Source: Lachnospiraceae bacterium
GTDB lineage: Bacteria > Bacillota > Clostridia > Lachnospirales > Lachnospiraceae
NCBI GenBank assembly: GCA_900751995.1
Contig: CAADTP010000001.1
Span: 1-29,128 of the forward strand
Direction: 5' to 3'
DNA length: 29,128 nt
The notes beneath the pieces are model-generated. The model made no database searches. It worked only from the letters and a program-made list of their open reading frames with translations, and was not told the DNA's origin. The stretch's first letter is position 1; every line of letters starts with the position of its first letter. Positions 15,899-24,118 of this stretch are shown piece by piece. A program made the translations under genes and the position numbers.

Positions 15899-17746
15899 AT
15901 GTTCATAATCGAGGAAGAATTAAAGAAGCTTCCGGCAAAACCGGGAGTTTATATCATGCATGGCGAGAAAGACGAGATCATCTATGTGGGAAAAGCCATC
16001 AGTCTGAAGAATCGTGTGCGCCAGTATTTCCAGAGCAGTCGTAATAAAGGTGCCAAGATTGAACGGATGGTTACACATATTACCAGATTTGAGTACATTA
16101 TTACGGATTCGGAGCTGGAAGCCCTTGTGCTGGAGTGTAATCTTATCAAGGAACATCGTCCGAAATATAATACCATGCTCAAAGATGACAAGAGCTATCC
16201 GTTTATTAAGGTGACAGTTCATGAGCCATACCCGAGAGTGCTTTTTGCCAGGAGAATGAAAAAGGACAAGGCAAAATATTTTGGTCCCTATACAAGCGGC
16301 GGAGCAGTAAAGGATGTGATCGAACTGGTGCGGAAGCTGTATCAGGTACGCTCCTGCAACCGCAGTCTTCCGAGAGATACCGGAAAGGACCGGCCCTGTC
16401 TGTACTATCATATGAAGCAGTGTAAGGCACCCTGCCAGGGATATGTCAGCCAGGAAGAATACCGGAAGAATATCAATAAGGTGATCAAATTTCTGAATGG
16501 AGATTTTCAGGACGCCATTAGTGAGCTGATGGAAAAAATGCAGAAAGCTTCGGAGGAAATGCGCTACGAAGATGCTATGGAATACCGGGACCTGATCAGC
16601 AGTATCCGGAAGATCGGGGAACGGCAGAAGATCACCGGCTACGGGCAGGAGGACAGGGACATCATTGCAGTAGCCATGGATGACAGTGAAGACCTCAGGG
16701 ATCAGGATGCGGTTGTCCAGGTGTTTTTTATCCGGGATGGCAGGCTGATCGGCAGAGATCATTTTTATCTCCGTGTGGCAAAAGGCGATACAAAGGCGCA
16801 GGTCCTTTCCAGCTTTCTGAAACAGTTTTATGCGGGAACGCCATTTATCCCATCTGAGATCATGCTCCAGAGTGAGATCGAAGATGCAGATATCATAGAG
16901 GAGTGGCTGTCAGGAAGGAGAAAGCAGAAGGTACACATCCGGGTCCCGAAGAAGGGAACCAAGGAAAAACTGGTAGAACTTGCCCTGGAAAATGCCCGTA
17001 TGGTACTTGCCAAGGACAGAGAACGGATCAGGCGGGAGGAAGGACGAACCATCGGAGCTGTTCACGAGGTGGAAGAATGGCTGGGACTGAAAAACGTGGT
17101 GCGCATGGAAGCTTACGATATTTCCAATATCAGTGGCTTTGAGTCTGTGGGATCCATGGTGGTTTATGAAAAAGGCCGTCCCAAACGCAGTGATTACCGT
17201 AAGTTCAAGATCAAATGGGTACAGGGACCCAACGATTATGCCAGCATGGAAGAGGTTCTGACCCGAAGGTTCACTCATGAGAGTAACGGAGAATTTGACA
17301 GCTTTGCAAGGCTTCCGGATCTAATCCTGATGGATGGTGGAAGAGGGCAGGTAAATATCGCTCTGAAGGTGCTGAATGAGCTTGGGATAAGTATCCCGGT
17401 CTGCGGTATGGTCAAGGATGATCATCATCGGACGAGAGGCCTGTATTTCAACAATGTGGAGATCCCCATTGACACATCCGGCGAAGGCTTCCGCCTGATC
17501 ACCAGGATCCAGGATGAAGCCCATCGGTTTGCCATTGAATACCATCGTTCCCTCAGGAGCAGGGAACAGGTCCATTCTATCCTGGATGATATCCCGGGGA
17601 TCGGTGATACCAGGAGGAAAGCCCTTCTGCGTAAATTTAAATCTGTGGAAAATATCCGGGATGCATCGGAGGAAGAACTGGCACAGACAGAGAGCATGAA
17701 TGCCAGAAGCGCCCGTCAGGTCTATGAATTTTTTCATAAATCCTGA
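15899..17746 (+). CDS. uvrC: Excinuclease ABC subunit C
   Basis: This is the nuclease of nucleotide-excision repair. It cuts on both sides of a lesion in the UvrB-DNA complex. It has 615 residues, the usual size. The N-terminal GIY-YIG nuclease contains PGVYIM and YVGKA (about 12-90). A cysteine cluster C153, C167, C175 and C179 (as in CLYYHMKQCKAPC) matches the iron-sulphur site known for UvrC. The UvrB-interacting UVR motif is at about 215-245. The RNase H-like second nuclease includes EAYDISNISG. A helix-hairpin-helix end (IPGIGDTRRKALL) binds DNA. CAGGAG lies nine bases before the ATG. There is no good promoter between the ftsH terminator and the gene, so it may depend on leakage through that terminator. 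Confidence 0.97.
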   Translation: MFIIEEELKKLPAKPGVYIMHGEKDEIIYVGKAISLKNRVRQYFQSSRNKGAKIERMVTHITRFEYIITDSELEALVLECNLIKEHRPKYNTMLKDDKSYPFIKVTVHEPYPRVLFARRMKKDKAKYFGPYTSGGAVKDVIELVRKLYQVRSCNRSLPRDTGKDRPCLYYHMKQCKAPCQGYVSQEEYRKNINKVIKFLNGDFQDAISELMEKMQKASEEMRYEDAMEYRDLISSIRKIGERQKITGYGQEDRDIIAVAMDDSEDLRDQDAVVQVFFIRDGRLIGRDHFYLRVAKGDTKAQVLSSFLKQFYAGTPFIPSEIMLQSEIEDADIIEEWLSGRRKQKVHIRVPKKGTKEKLVELALENARMVLAKDRERIRREEGRTIGAVHEVEEWLGLKNVVRMEAYDISNISGFESVGSMVVYEKGRPKRSDYRKFKIKWVQGPNDYASMEEVLTRRFTHESNGEFDSFARLPDLILMDGGRGQVNIALKVLNELGISIPVCGMVKDDHHRTRGLYFNNVEIPIDTSGEGFRLITRIQDEAHRFAIEYHRSLRSREQVHSILDDIPGIGDTRRKALLRKFKSVENIRDASEEELAQTESMNARSARQVYEFFHKS

Positions 17747-17753
17747 TGCTGCA

Positions 17754-17782
17754 TTGCAGTTTCAGCAGTGATTGTGTATAAT
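17754..17782 (+). promoter_or_regulatory. Promoter of hprK-glucokinase operon
   Basis: TTGCAG (17754-17759) and TATAAT (17777-17782) are separated by 17 bases. Transcription would begin near 17789, giving a leader of about 68 bases that contains a hairpin. Confidence 0.65.
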
Positions 17783-17795
17783 TAAAGATAAGGTG

Positions 17796-17824
17796 TCTCA
17801 CGCCCCGGTAAAACGGCAGTGAGA
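17796..17824 (+). other. Hairpin in the hprK leader
   Basis: TCTCACGCC (17796-17804) pairs with GGC-A-GTGAGA (17815-17824) with one bulged A and a 10-base loop. It lies at the very 5' end of the predicted transcript. No T-run follows, so it is not a simple terminator. It may protect the mRNA 5' end or influence translation. It matches no riboswitch class I recognise. Confidence 0.5.
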
Positions 17825-17856
17825 ATGTAAACTTTCAGCGAAAAGGAGACAAAAGT

Positions 17857-18804
17857 ATGAAGGGTGTACAGTTGACAAAGATGGTACAGGAACTGGAGCT
17901 TAATAATCTGACTCCGGAGATCGACCTGTCAGGCATCGTGATCAAGACTGCGGAGATCAACAGACCTGCGCTTCAGCTTACCGGATATCTGGAGCATTTT
18001 GCCAATGAACGAGTTCAGATCATCGGATATGTAGAGTATACGTACCTGATGCAGCTTAATGAGGAGGAGAGACGTTTTAAATATGAACGTTTCATTTCCA
18101 GCAAGATCCCATGTGTTATTTTCAGTACCATGACCCGTCCGTCTCAGGACATGATCGATCTGGCTGTTAAATATAATGTTCCGACATTCGTGACAGAAAG
18201 AACAACTTCCAGTTTTATGGCAGAGATCATCCGTTGGCTGGGCGTGCAGCTTGCACCATGTATTTCTATTCATGGTGTGCTGGTTGATGTTTACGGCGAG
18301 GGAATCCTGATCACAGGTGAGAGCGGTATCGGTAAGAGTGAGGCAGCCCTGGAGCTGATCAAGAGAGGTCATCGTCTTGTCAGTGATGATGTTGTTGAGA
18401 TCCGTAAGGTCAGTGACGTAACACTGGTGGGATCTGCGCCGGATATCACACGTCACTTTATCGAACTTCGTGGTATCGGTATCATCGATGTAAAAACACT
18501 GTTCGGTGTTGAGAGCGTTAAGGATACCCAGTCTATCGATCTCGTGATCAAGCTTGAGGAGTGGGACAGAGACAAGGAATACGATCGTCTTGGACTGCAT
18601 GAGGAGTATACAGAGTACCTTGGAAATAAGGTAGTATGCCATTCTCTTCCGATCCGTCCGGGCCGTAACCTGGCGATCATCGTTGAGGCAGCGGCTGTCA
18701 ATCACAGACAGAAGAAGATGGGATACAATGCGGCAGAGGCTCTGTACAAGCGTGTACAGGCAAATCTTGCGAAAAAAAGAGAAAATCCGGATGACGAAGA
18801 ATAA
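17857..18804 (+). CDS. hprK: HPr(Ser) kinase/phosphorylase
   Basis: This is the bifunctional cytoplasmic enzyme that phosphorylates and dephosphorylates Ser46 of HPr and so sets carbon catabolite repression through CcpA. It has 315 residues, the normal length. The N-terminal regulatory domain (about 1-130) is followed by the catalytic domain, with H139, Walker A GESGIGKS at 154-161, D177-D178, and the family signature around ELRGIGIIDVKTLFG. AAAGGAG lies about nine bases before the ATG. The glucokinase gene follows after 13 bases on the same transcript, so the sensor of glycolytic state and the enzyme feeding glycolysis are made together. Confidence 0.97.
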   Translation: MKGVQLTKMVQELELNNLTPEIDLSGIVIKTAEINRPALQLTGYLEHFANERVQIIGYVEYTYLMQLNEEERRFKYERFISSKIPCVIFSTMTRPSQDMIDLAVKYNVPTFVTERTTSSFMAEIIRWLGVQLAPCISIHGVLVDVYGEGILITGESGIGKSEAALELIKRGHRLVSDDVVEIRKVSDVTLVGSAPDITRHFIELRGIGIIDVKTLFGVESVKDTQSIDLVIKLEEWDRDKEYDRLGLHEEYTEYLGNKVVCHSLPIRPGRNLAIIVEAAAVNHRQKKMGYNAAEALYKRVQANLAKKRENPDDEE

Positions 18805-18817
18805 GAGAGGGTAAGAA

Positions 18818-19753
18818 ATGGGAACATATTGTTTTGGAATCGATGTAGGTGGAACAACTGTAAAATGCGGACTTTTCCGTACGGATGGTACTCTTGTTGA
18901 GAAATGGGAGATTCCAACCCGTAAAGAAAACAATGGAGATCAGATCCTTCCTGATGTGGCAGCAGCAGTAAATGTCAAGATGGAAGAAAAGGGTATCTCC
19001 AAAGAGGAGGTGGAAGGCGTCGGGATCGGTGTTCCGGGACCGGTAAACTCCAAAGGCGAAGTATCACGTGCAGTAAATCTCTTCTGGGGATATAAGAACG
19101 TTGTGGGAGAGATGGAAGAACTTACAGGTCTTCATGCGGAAGCTGGAAATGACGCCAATGTAGCGGCATTGGGAGAGGCATGGAAGGGTGCTGCAGCAGG
19201 CTCCTCCGATGTGATCATGGTCACACTTGGAACAGGTGTAGGCGGTGGTATCATTGTTGATGGAAAGATCGTGACCGGACATCACGGAGCTGGCGGTGAG
19301 ATCGGACATGCCAATGTGGATCATCATGAAACAGAATCCTGCAACTGCGGAAACAGGGGCTGTCTGGAACAGTATGCTTCTGCGACCGGAATTGTCCGCA
19401 TGGCAAAAAAAGAGCTTGCAGCTTCCGGTGAGAACAGTGTTCTCAGAGATGCCGAAGAGATTTCAGCAAAAGCAGTTCTGGACGCATTTAAGGAGAATGA
19501 TCCGGTAGCTGTAGCAACCATGGAAAAGGTCGGAGAGCAGCTGGGTGGTGCTCTTGCCATTATTTGCTGTGTGACAGATCCGGAGACCATTGTTATCGGC
19601 GGAGGAGTTTCCAAGGCCGGACAGCCGCTTATTGACTGTATCCGGAAATATTACAGAGAGTATGCTTTTGAATCCTGCAAGGATACTCCTATCGTGATCG
19701 CGACACTTGGCAATGATGCAGGAATCTACGGTGCAGCCAAGATGGTACTTTAA
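18818..19753 (+). CDS. glcK: ROK-family glucokinase
   Basis: This enzyme phosphorylates free glucose with ATP to glucose-6-phosphate in the cytoplasm. It has 311 residues. The ATP-binding motif GIDVGGTT is at 7-14, and the catalytic acidic region is around AGNDANVAALGE. A second phosphate motif is LGTGVGGG, and the ROK zinc site is GH plus CNCGNRGC (C175, C177, C182). No DNA-binding helix-turn-helix precedes it, so it is a kinase rather than an XylR/NagC repressor. GAGGGTAAG precedes the ATG. The gene ends about 100 bases before a strong bidirectional terminator. Sugar specificity for glucose is by family resemblance; related ROK kinases use other hexoses. Confidence 0.92.
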   Translation: MGTYCFGIDVGGTTVKCGLFRTDGTLVEKWEIPTRKENNGDQILPDVAAAVNVKMEEKGISKEEVEGVGIGVPGPVNSKGEVSRAVNLFWGYKNVVGEMEELTGLHAEAGNDANVAALGEAWKGAAAGSSDVIMVTLGTGVGGGIIVDGKIVTGHHGAGGEIGHANVDHHETESCNCGNRGCLEQYASATGIVRMAKKELAASGENSVLRDAEEISAKAVLDAFKENDPVAVATMEKVGEQLGGALAIICCVTDPETIVIGGGVSKAGQPLIDCIRKYYREYAFESCKDTPIVIATLGNDAGIYGAAKMVL

Positions 19754-19759
19754 CCGAAC

Positions 19760-19774
19760 CAGGGAAGTACCCTG
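19760..19774 (+). other. Small hairpin after glucokinase
   Basis: CAGGG and CCCTG pair around AAGTA just past the stop codon. No T-run follows. It is probably a minor 3' UTR structure. The remaining 80 bases to the terminator hold nothing I recognise. Confidence 0.35.
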
Positions 19775-19856
19775 CTTCAATTGCGAAAAGTAATAAGCGG
19801 TGGGTGGGACTTGCCTGAACTGATAAACTGCGAGACAGTAAGAAGTTATTAAAAGT

Positions 19857-19896
19857 AAAAAAAGTGGTTTCCATATTTCAGGAAACCACTTTTTTT
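19857..19896. terminator. Bidirectional terminator between glucokinase and PBP genes
   Basis: Perfect 16-base arms, AAAAAAAGTGGTTTCC (19857-19872) and GGAAACCACTTTTTTT (19881-19896), surround an eight-base loop. Each strand ends in seven T's, so it serves both convergent genes. Confidence 0.93.
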
Positions 19897-19930
19897 ATAT
19901 GTTGTTTATGAAAGATACCTATAATGGAGA

Positions 19931-22567
19931 TCATTCATAATATTCTACCGGATCTTCGCCGGTGTCATCGCCACCGGTATCATTGCTGTTATCATAGCTG
20001 CCGTCATCACCACCGGTGTTGTCGTCTGTTCCGGAATTGTCAGTATCATCACCGGTATTATCGGAACCGTCATCGGAATTGTCAGTATTGTCAGTGTCGG
20101 TGCTGTCAGTACTGTCCGGAGCTGCGCTTGGAATCGCTTCAGCTGCTGCATCGGTATCGGCGTCCGTATCTTCGTTATAATAATAGTCCTCTTCATCGTA
20201 ATCGCTGCTGCCGTAGAAATGCTGATCACAGTATTCGGTGGGAAGACTGGAGATATCAAAATACTCTGTGATAGTCGGGCATCCGGATCTGGGAAGAAGA
20301 CCGGTTTCTGCGCAGACACTGGCTTTTTCCACACTGGAAGGCATATCGAAATCTCTGTCCTCCAGGCCCTCGTGGATACGGGTCATAACCTTTTTCCAGA
20401 GGTTTTTGTGGAAGTTACGGGCATCTTCCGGAATTTTTTCGTTGTTGTCATAGCCGGACCATACTGCACAGGTGTAGTACGGTGTGTAGCCTACGAACCA
20501 CAGGTCATTGTAGTCCTCTGTAGTACCTGTTTTTCCGGCTACAGTCATATTATCCAGCTGGCAGGCGGTACCGGTACCTTTTTTTACAACGTCTTCCATG
20601 GCGCTTGTAAGAAGATAAGCGGTACTGTCTTTGATCACAGATCTGGAAACGGAGGAGTTCTCGATCAGAACATTTCCGTCATGATCAAGGATCTGTGTAT
20701 AATAGATCGGTTTGATATAGTTCCCGCCATTAGCAATGGCTGCATATGCAGCACAAAGTTCCACGTTCTTGACACCTTTGGTGATACCGCCAAGAGCAGT
20801 AGCCAGGTTGGCGTCACTCCAGATATTTCCGTTGGCATCTTTATCTGCCTCAGTTCCGTGAGCTAGTGTGGTGAAACCGAAATCATCCAGATATTTAAGG
20901 CCGAGAGCCGGGGTAACCTGCTCTAGGCATTTAACAGCTACAACGTTGATGGAATTCTGGATCGCTTTGCGGATGGTGGTCTCGCCGCCGTAGCTTCTTG
21001 AGGCGTTGTTGACAGGAGATCCGTCCGGGTATTCGTAAGGCTCATCCATAAAGGTTGTAGCAAGTGTATCGCCTTTTTCGTTCAGCGCCGGTGCATAGGT
21101 GGAAACGATCTTAAAGGTAGAACCAGGCTGTCTGGTCGTATCAGTGGCACGGTTCAGAGTCAGGCTGGCTGTTTTTTCACCACGGCCTCCGATCAGGGCT
21201 TTTACGTAACCGGTATGCTGGTCAATGACAGTCATGGAAGACTGTGGCTGTGGCGCAAAGTTTACACGCTCAGATACTACGGTGCTTCCGTCTGCCAGGA
21301 TGTTGGCCTTGTACTGATCCACATACTGCTGACCTTCCTCAGGAGAATCAAAGAGAAGATCAAATTCTGGATCCTGATCGCGGAAATACAGCTGCAGCAT
21401 TTCTTTGCTGTAGTTTGTCTGTTTTCCATCCGGGCTTTGTACAGTCAGCGCATAATCCAGTTCATACTGAACATTGGCCGGATAGTTATCAGGGTTCGCA
21501 TATTCCTCATCAAGGATCTGCTGCATGTTGGAATCCAGGGTTGTCATGATCTTCAGACCACCGCTGTAAAGAAGATTGGTAGCCTGTGTCTTGGTATATC
21601 CTTTAATGTTCATCAGGTCGCTGATGACCTGATTGGTAACCTCATCTTCGAAATACGTGTAAACAGTACTTTCTTCTTCGGTGTTCTCAAGCTGTGCGGC
21701 CTGGATACGGGAATAAACGTCATCATTCAATGCTGCATTATATTCATCCTGTGAGATGTAATTCTGATCCAGCATGTGATCTAGGACTTCCTTCCGTCTC
21801 TTGGAGTTTGCTTTTGGATTGGTGATCGGATTGAATTTGGTAGGGTTCTGCGTGATGCCGGCAAGGGTGGCACATTCAGAAAGGTTTAGATCCCATACGT
21901 CTTTGTTAAAGTATTTTTTGGAAGCGGCCTGTACACCGTAGGAACCTGCACCCAGGTTAATGGTATTCAGGTAATTCTCAAGAATCACATTTTTGTCATA
22001 TTTTTTTTCAATCTGTACAGCAAGGTACTGCTCCTGGAACTTACGTGTGAAACGTTCCAACTGTGTGGATTCGTTGGTCCAGTCAGTGAAAACATTATTC
22101 TTCAGAAGCTGCTGTGTGATGGTACTGGCACCCTCGGAAAAGTTACCGGTGGTGATCGCCTTCATTCCGGCACGTGCGATACCGCGGACATCAATACCGT
22201 TATGTTCATAAAAACGCTCATCCTCAATGGCTACCACTGCATGCTGCAGACTGACCGGGATCTGGTCCAGGGAGACCGGAAGACGGTTGGATGTAGGGGC
22301 TGAAAGCTGTCGGATCTGTGTTCCCTGGTCATCATACAGGAAGGTTGCATATCCGAGAGGTGAAATATCCACATCGTTGACGTCAGGTGCTCCGGCGATC
22401 ACGCCCCGGAAGGAGCCGATACCAAGGCAGACAACCATGACGCAGACTGCGATCAGAGCTGTAAATAAAACCCGGATAAACGAAACATGTGCTCTTTTTT
22501 CCAGCATGGAAGTACGGGAGATCAGAGCATTCCGCTTCTTGGAAGTGGATCTTTTTCCGTAGTTCAT
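19931..22567 (-). CDS. Class A penicillin-binding protein 1A (transglycosylase/transpeptidase)
   Basis: This is a bifunctional peptidoglycan synthase anchored in the membrane, with its catalytic domains outside. It has 878 residues. A basic cytoplasmic N-terminus is followed by a membrane segment at about 30-52. The GT51 glycosyltransferase domain has the catalytic glutamate E115 in EDERFYEH, and GASTITQQLLKN. The transpeptidase domain has SxxK at 483-486 (STFK), an SIN motif in the QNSINVVAV stretch, and KTG at 679-681 in AGKTGTT. The last roughly 90 residues are a low-complexity Asp/Asn/Gly/Thr/Ser tail. AAGGAGG lies seven bases before the ATG. It is monocistronic, with a -10 box at 22594-22599 and the terminator at 19857-19896. 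Resembles ponA/pbp1A. Confidence 0.95.
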   Translation of the reverse strand: MNYGKRSTSKKRNALISRTSMLEKRAHVSFIRVLFTALIAVCVMVVCLGIGSFRGVIAGAPDVNDVDISPLGYATFLYDDQGTQIRQLSAPTSNRLPVSLDQIPVSLQHAVVAIEDERFYEHNGIDVRGIARAGMKAITTGNFSEGASTITQQLLKNNVFTDWTNESTQLERFTRKFQEQYLAVQIEKKYDKNVILENYLNTINLGAGSYGVQAASKKYFNKDVWDLNLSECATLAGITQNPTKFNPITNPKANSKRRKEVLDHMLDQNYISQDEYNAALNDDVYSRIQAAQLENTEEESTVYTYFEDEVTNQVISDLMNIKGYTKTQATNLLYSGGLKIMTTLDSNMQQILDEEYANPDNYPANVQYELDYALTVQSPDGKQTNYSKEMLQLYFRDQDPEFDLLFDSPEEGQQYVDQYKANILADGSTVVSERVNFAPQPQSSMTVIDQHTGYVKALIGGRGEKTASLTLNRATDTTRQPGSTFKIVSTYAPALNEKGDTLATTFMDEPYEYPDGSPVNNASRSYGGETTIRKAIQNSINVVAVKCLEQVTPALGLKYLDDFGFTTLAHGTEADKDANGNIWSDANLATALGGITKGVKNVELCAAYAAIANGGNYIKPIYYTQILDHDGNVLIENSSVSRSVIKDSTAYLLTSAMEDVVKKGTGTACQLDNMTVAGKTGTTEDYNDLWFVGYTPYYTCAVWSGYDNNEKIPEDARNFHKNLWKKVMTRIHEGLEDRDFDMPSSVEKASVCAETGLLPRSGCPTITEYFDISSLPTEYCDQHFYGSSDYDEEDYYYNEDTDADTDAAAEAIPSAAPDSTDSTDTDNTDNSDDGSDNTGDDTDNSGTDDNTGGDDGSYDNSNDTGGDDTGEDPVEYYE
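19934..20200 (-). repeat. Degenerate Asp/Asn/Gly/Thr-coding repeat (PBP tail)
   Basis: This stretch encodes the final 90 or so residues of the PBP and is made of near-repeats of short units such as TDNTDNS, DDGSDNTGDD and NTGGDDGS. The DNA repeats the words ACCGGT, TCATC and TGTCAGT many times. It is strongly acidic and probably disordered, and is the sort of tract that expands or contracts by slippage. Confidence 0.75.
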
Positions 22568-22593
22568 AATATTCCTCCTTTATAATCCGTTTC

Positions 22594-22602
22594 ATTATAA
22601 CA
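22594..22602 (-). promoter_or_regulatory. Extended -10 promoter of the PBP gene
   Basis: On the minus strand, TGTTATAAT gives an extended -10 (TG one base ahead of TATAAT). The -35 region is poor (TTTATT at the right distance), as is common when the extended motif is present. Confidence 0.5.
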
Positions 22603-22661
22603 AATATGAGATGCCAAATAAAGCCTTAAAAAAAATTTCACAATTCATGATATCTTATACA

Positions 22662-22690
22662 TTGTGCAATGAAGATAATTATTATACAAT
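22662..22690 (+). promoter_or_regulatory. Putative promoter of the yigZ gene
   Basis: TTGTGC (22662-22667) and TACAAT (22685-22690) lie 17 bases apart. A short hairpin CTCTG/CAGAG follows in the leader near 22700-22716, before the GGAGG of the gene. Confidence 0.45.
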
Positions 22691-22745
22691 AAAGAAAACT
22701 CTGCCTGAAACAGAGGGTTGGATATAGATAACGGAGGCGTAAACC

Positions 22746-23402
22746 ATGCTGGAACATTATAAAACCATATACGAAGGCGGCGAAGGCGAACTTGTGGAAA
22801 AAAAATCCCGTTTCATCGCAACCGTCCGTCCTGTGGAAACAGAAGAAGAGGCCCTTGCCTTTATCGAAGAAATGAAAAAAAAATACTGGGATGCACGTCA
22901 TAACTGCTATGTATATTCCGTAGGGATGAACCGGGAAGCCACCCGCTGCAGTGATGACGGAGAACCATCCGGAACAGCCGGAAGGCCTATGCTGGATGTG
23001 CTTCTGGGAGCCGGGATCTATAATGCGGCCATTGTGGTGACCAGATATTTTGGAGGTGTCCTTCTTGGGACAGGAGGGCTTGTGCGGGCATATTCCGGTG
23101 CAGTCCAGGCAGGACTGGCGGCAAGTACCGTCATTGAGAAGCATCATGGGATCTCTCTTCAAGTGACGACGGATTATACAGGGATCGGAAAGATCCAGTA
23201 TATCGCAGGAGAAAGAAGTTTGCCGATCCTGGATTCCGAATATACCGACAAGGTTGTCCTGAAGCTTCTTGTGCCGGATGATCAGGTCGAAGAGGTGAAG
23301 AAGGCGATCACAGAAGGAACAAACGGAAGAGCCGGACTTGAGAAGGATGCAGAACTGTATTTTGCGAAAGTAAACGGAGAAGTGAAGACCTTCGAAAAGT
23401 AA
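22746..23402 (+). CDS. YigZ/IMPACT family protein (UPF0029)
   Basis: The protein has 218 residues. The N-terminal IMPACT domain (about 15-130) shows the family hallmarks KKSRFIA, DARHNCYVY, DDGEPSGTAGRP and TRYFGGVLLGTGGL. The C-terminal DUF1949 ferredoxin-like domain follows at about 140-200. The eukaryotic relative regulates GCN2-dependent translation control; in bacteria the role is not settled, with nucleic acid or ribosome binding suggested by structure. AACGGAGG lies about ten bases before the ATG. The gene appears monocistronic, between its own promoter and a large terminator hairpin. Confidence 0.9.
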   Translation: MLEHYKTIYEGGEGELVEKKSRFIATVRPVETEEEALAFIEEMKKKYWDARHNCYVYSVGMNREATRCSDDGEPSGTAGRPMLDVLLGAGIYNAAIVVTRYFGGVLLGTGGLVRAYSGAVQAGLAASTVIEKHHGISLQVTTDYTGIGKIQYIAGERSLPILDSEYTDKVVLKLLVPDDQVEEVKKAITEGTNGRAGLEKDAELYFAKVNGEVKTFEK

Positions 23403-23430
23403 AAGAAAAGAGAATGTCAGTATAAAAATA

Positions 23431-23486
23431 CCCCGGGAAGAGGGCAGATGATCTGCGTTACAGTCTGCTCTTCGCGGGGCTTTTTT
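23431..23486. terminator. Terminator between yigZ and cyclophilin genes
   Basis: A long stem is built from CCCCG-GGAAGAG-GGCAGA and TCTGC-TCTTC-GCGGGG, with one mismatch and a two-base bulge, followed by TTTTTTATTT on the plus strand. On the minus strand the stem is followed by TATTTTTATA, so it probably works in both directions for the two convergent genes. Confidence 0.85.
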
Positions 23487-23506
23487 ATTTCAGAAAATTA
23501 TGCCTG

Positions 23507-24025
23507 TTAGCATTTCTCCGGTTCCGGATAATCCACACCAAAGGTATCAACAGTCATGGAGCTGATCTTCTGTTCGTCAAGAGGACGGTCACTGTAGTCC
23601 GTGTCTGTTTCTGCGATCGCATTAACAACATCCATGCCCTCAATGATCTGACCGAATGCAGCATAGCTACCGTCAAGATGCGGAGCAGCCTTGTGCATGA
23701 TAAAGAACTGGCTTCCGGCAGAGTTCGGATTCATGGCTCTTGCCATGGAGAGAACACCTGGTGTATGCTTCAGGTCGTTTTTGAAACGGTTCTGGGAGAA
23801 CTCACCCTTGATGCTGTATCCCGGGCCACCCATACCGGTTCCGTCCGGGCATCCGCCCTGGATCATAAAGCCGTTGATGACACGGTGGAAGATCAGGCCG
23901 TCATAAAAGCCTTTTTTTACAAGGCTGATGAAGTTATTTACTGTGTTCGGGGCAACTTCCGGATATAATTCCGCTTTCATTACATCGCCATTATCCATTG
24001 TGATGGTAACGATAGGATTTGCCAT
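23507..24025 (-). CDS. Peptidyl-prolyl cis-trans isomerase, cyclophilin type
   Basis: This enzyme speeds proline isomerisation during protein folding. The protein has 172 residues and no signal peptide, so it is cytoplasmic. Cyclophilin motifs are FHRVINGFMIQGG (catalytic Arg), GTGMGGPGY, GVLSMARAMNPNSAGSQFFI and AAFGQIIEGMDVV. I chose the ATG at 24025, with AAGGAG about ten bases upstream; the frame is open 199 codons further but crosses the divergent promoter region and the tsaE gene, so the extension is not real. It is close to the PpiB type. The gene is monocistronic. Confidence 0.94.
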   Translation of the reverse strand: MANPIVTITMDNGDVMKAELYPEVAPNTVNNFISLVKKGFYDGLIFHRVINGFMIQGGCPDGTGMGGPGYSIKGEFSQNRFKNDLKHTPGVLSMARAMNPNSAGSQFFIMHKAAPHLDGSYAAFGQIIEGMDVVNAIAETDTDYSDRPLDEQKISSMTVDTFGVDYPEPEKC

Positions 24026-24052
24026 AGTTTTCGCACTCCTTTTCAAAAAGTA

Positions 24053-24081
24053 TTGTATTTCGCTGTTCGCTCTATTATAAT
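24053..24081 (+). promoter_or_regulatory. Promoter of the tsaE operon
   Basis: TTGTAT (24053-24058) and TATAAT (24076-24081) are separated by 17 bases. Transcription would start near 24088, about 30 bases before the tsaE ATG. The -10 overlaps the -10 of the opposite promoter. Confidence 0.65.
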
Positions 24082-24102
24082 ATGCAAAGAATAATTGTGC
24101 AA
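24074..24102 (-). promoter_or_regulatory. Promoter of the cyclophilin gene
   Basis: On the minus strand, TTGCAC (24102-24097) and TATAAT (24079-24074) are separated by 17 bases. Its -10 box shares bases 24076-24079 with the -10 of the tsaE promoter on the other strand. Confidence 0.65.
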
Positions 24103-24118
24103 GAAAAAGGTGGAAAAT

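Noticed and set aside
15920..16762. A 280-codon minus-strand open frame over uvrC
   Set aside because: It is antisense to the GIY-YIG and cysteine-cluster part of uvrC and has no motif of its own.
17783..17856. Possible riboswitch ahead of hprK
   Set aside because: Only one simple hairpin is visible, with no match to a riboswitch core known to me; kept as a finding about a leader hairpin only.
17929..18933. A 334-codon minus-strand open frame over hprK
   Set aside because: It is antisense to hprK and the glucokinase start, both with complete family motifs; no ribosome binding site or known domain was seen.
19934..20200. Possible CRISPR-like or intergenic repeat array
   Set aside because: The repeats are short, degenerate and in frame with the PBP end; there are no regular spacers.
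20219..21754. Several plus-strand open frames opposite the PBP gene
   Set aside because: They are shadows of the PBP coding strand, which has all catalytic motifs; none has a good ribosome binding site.
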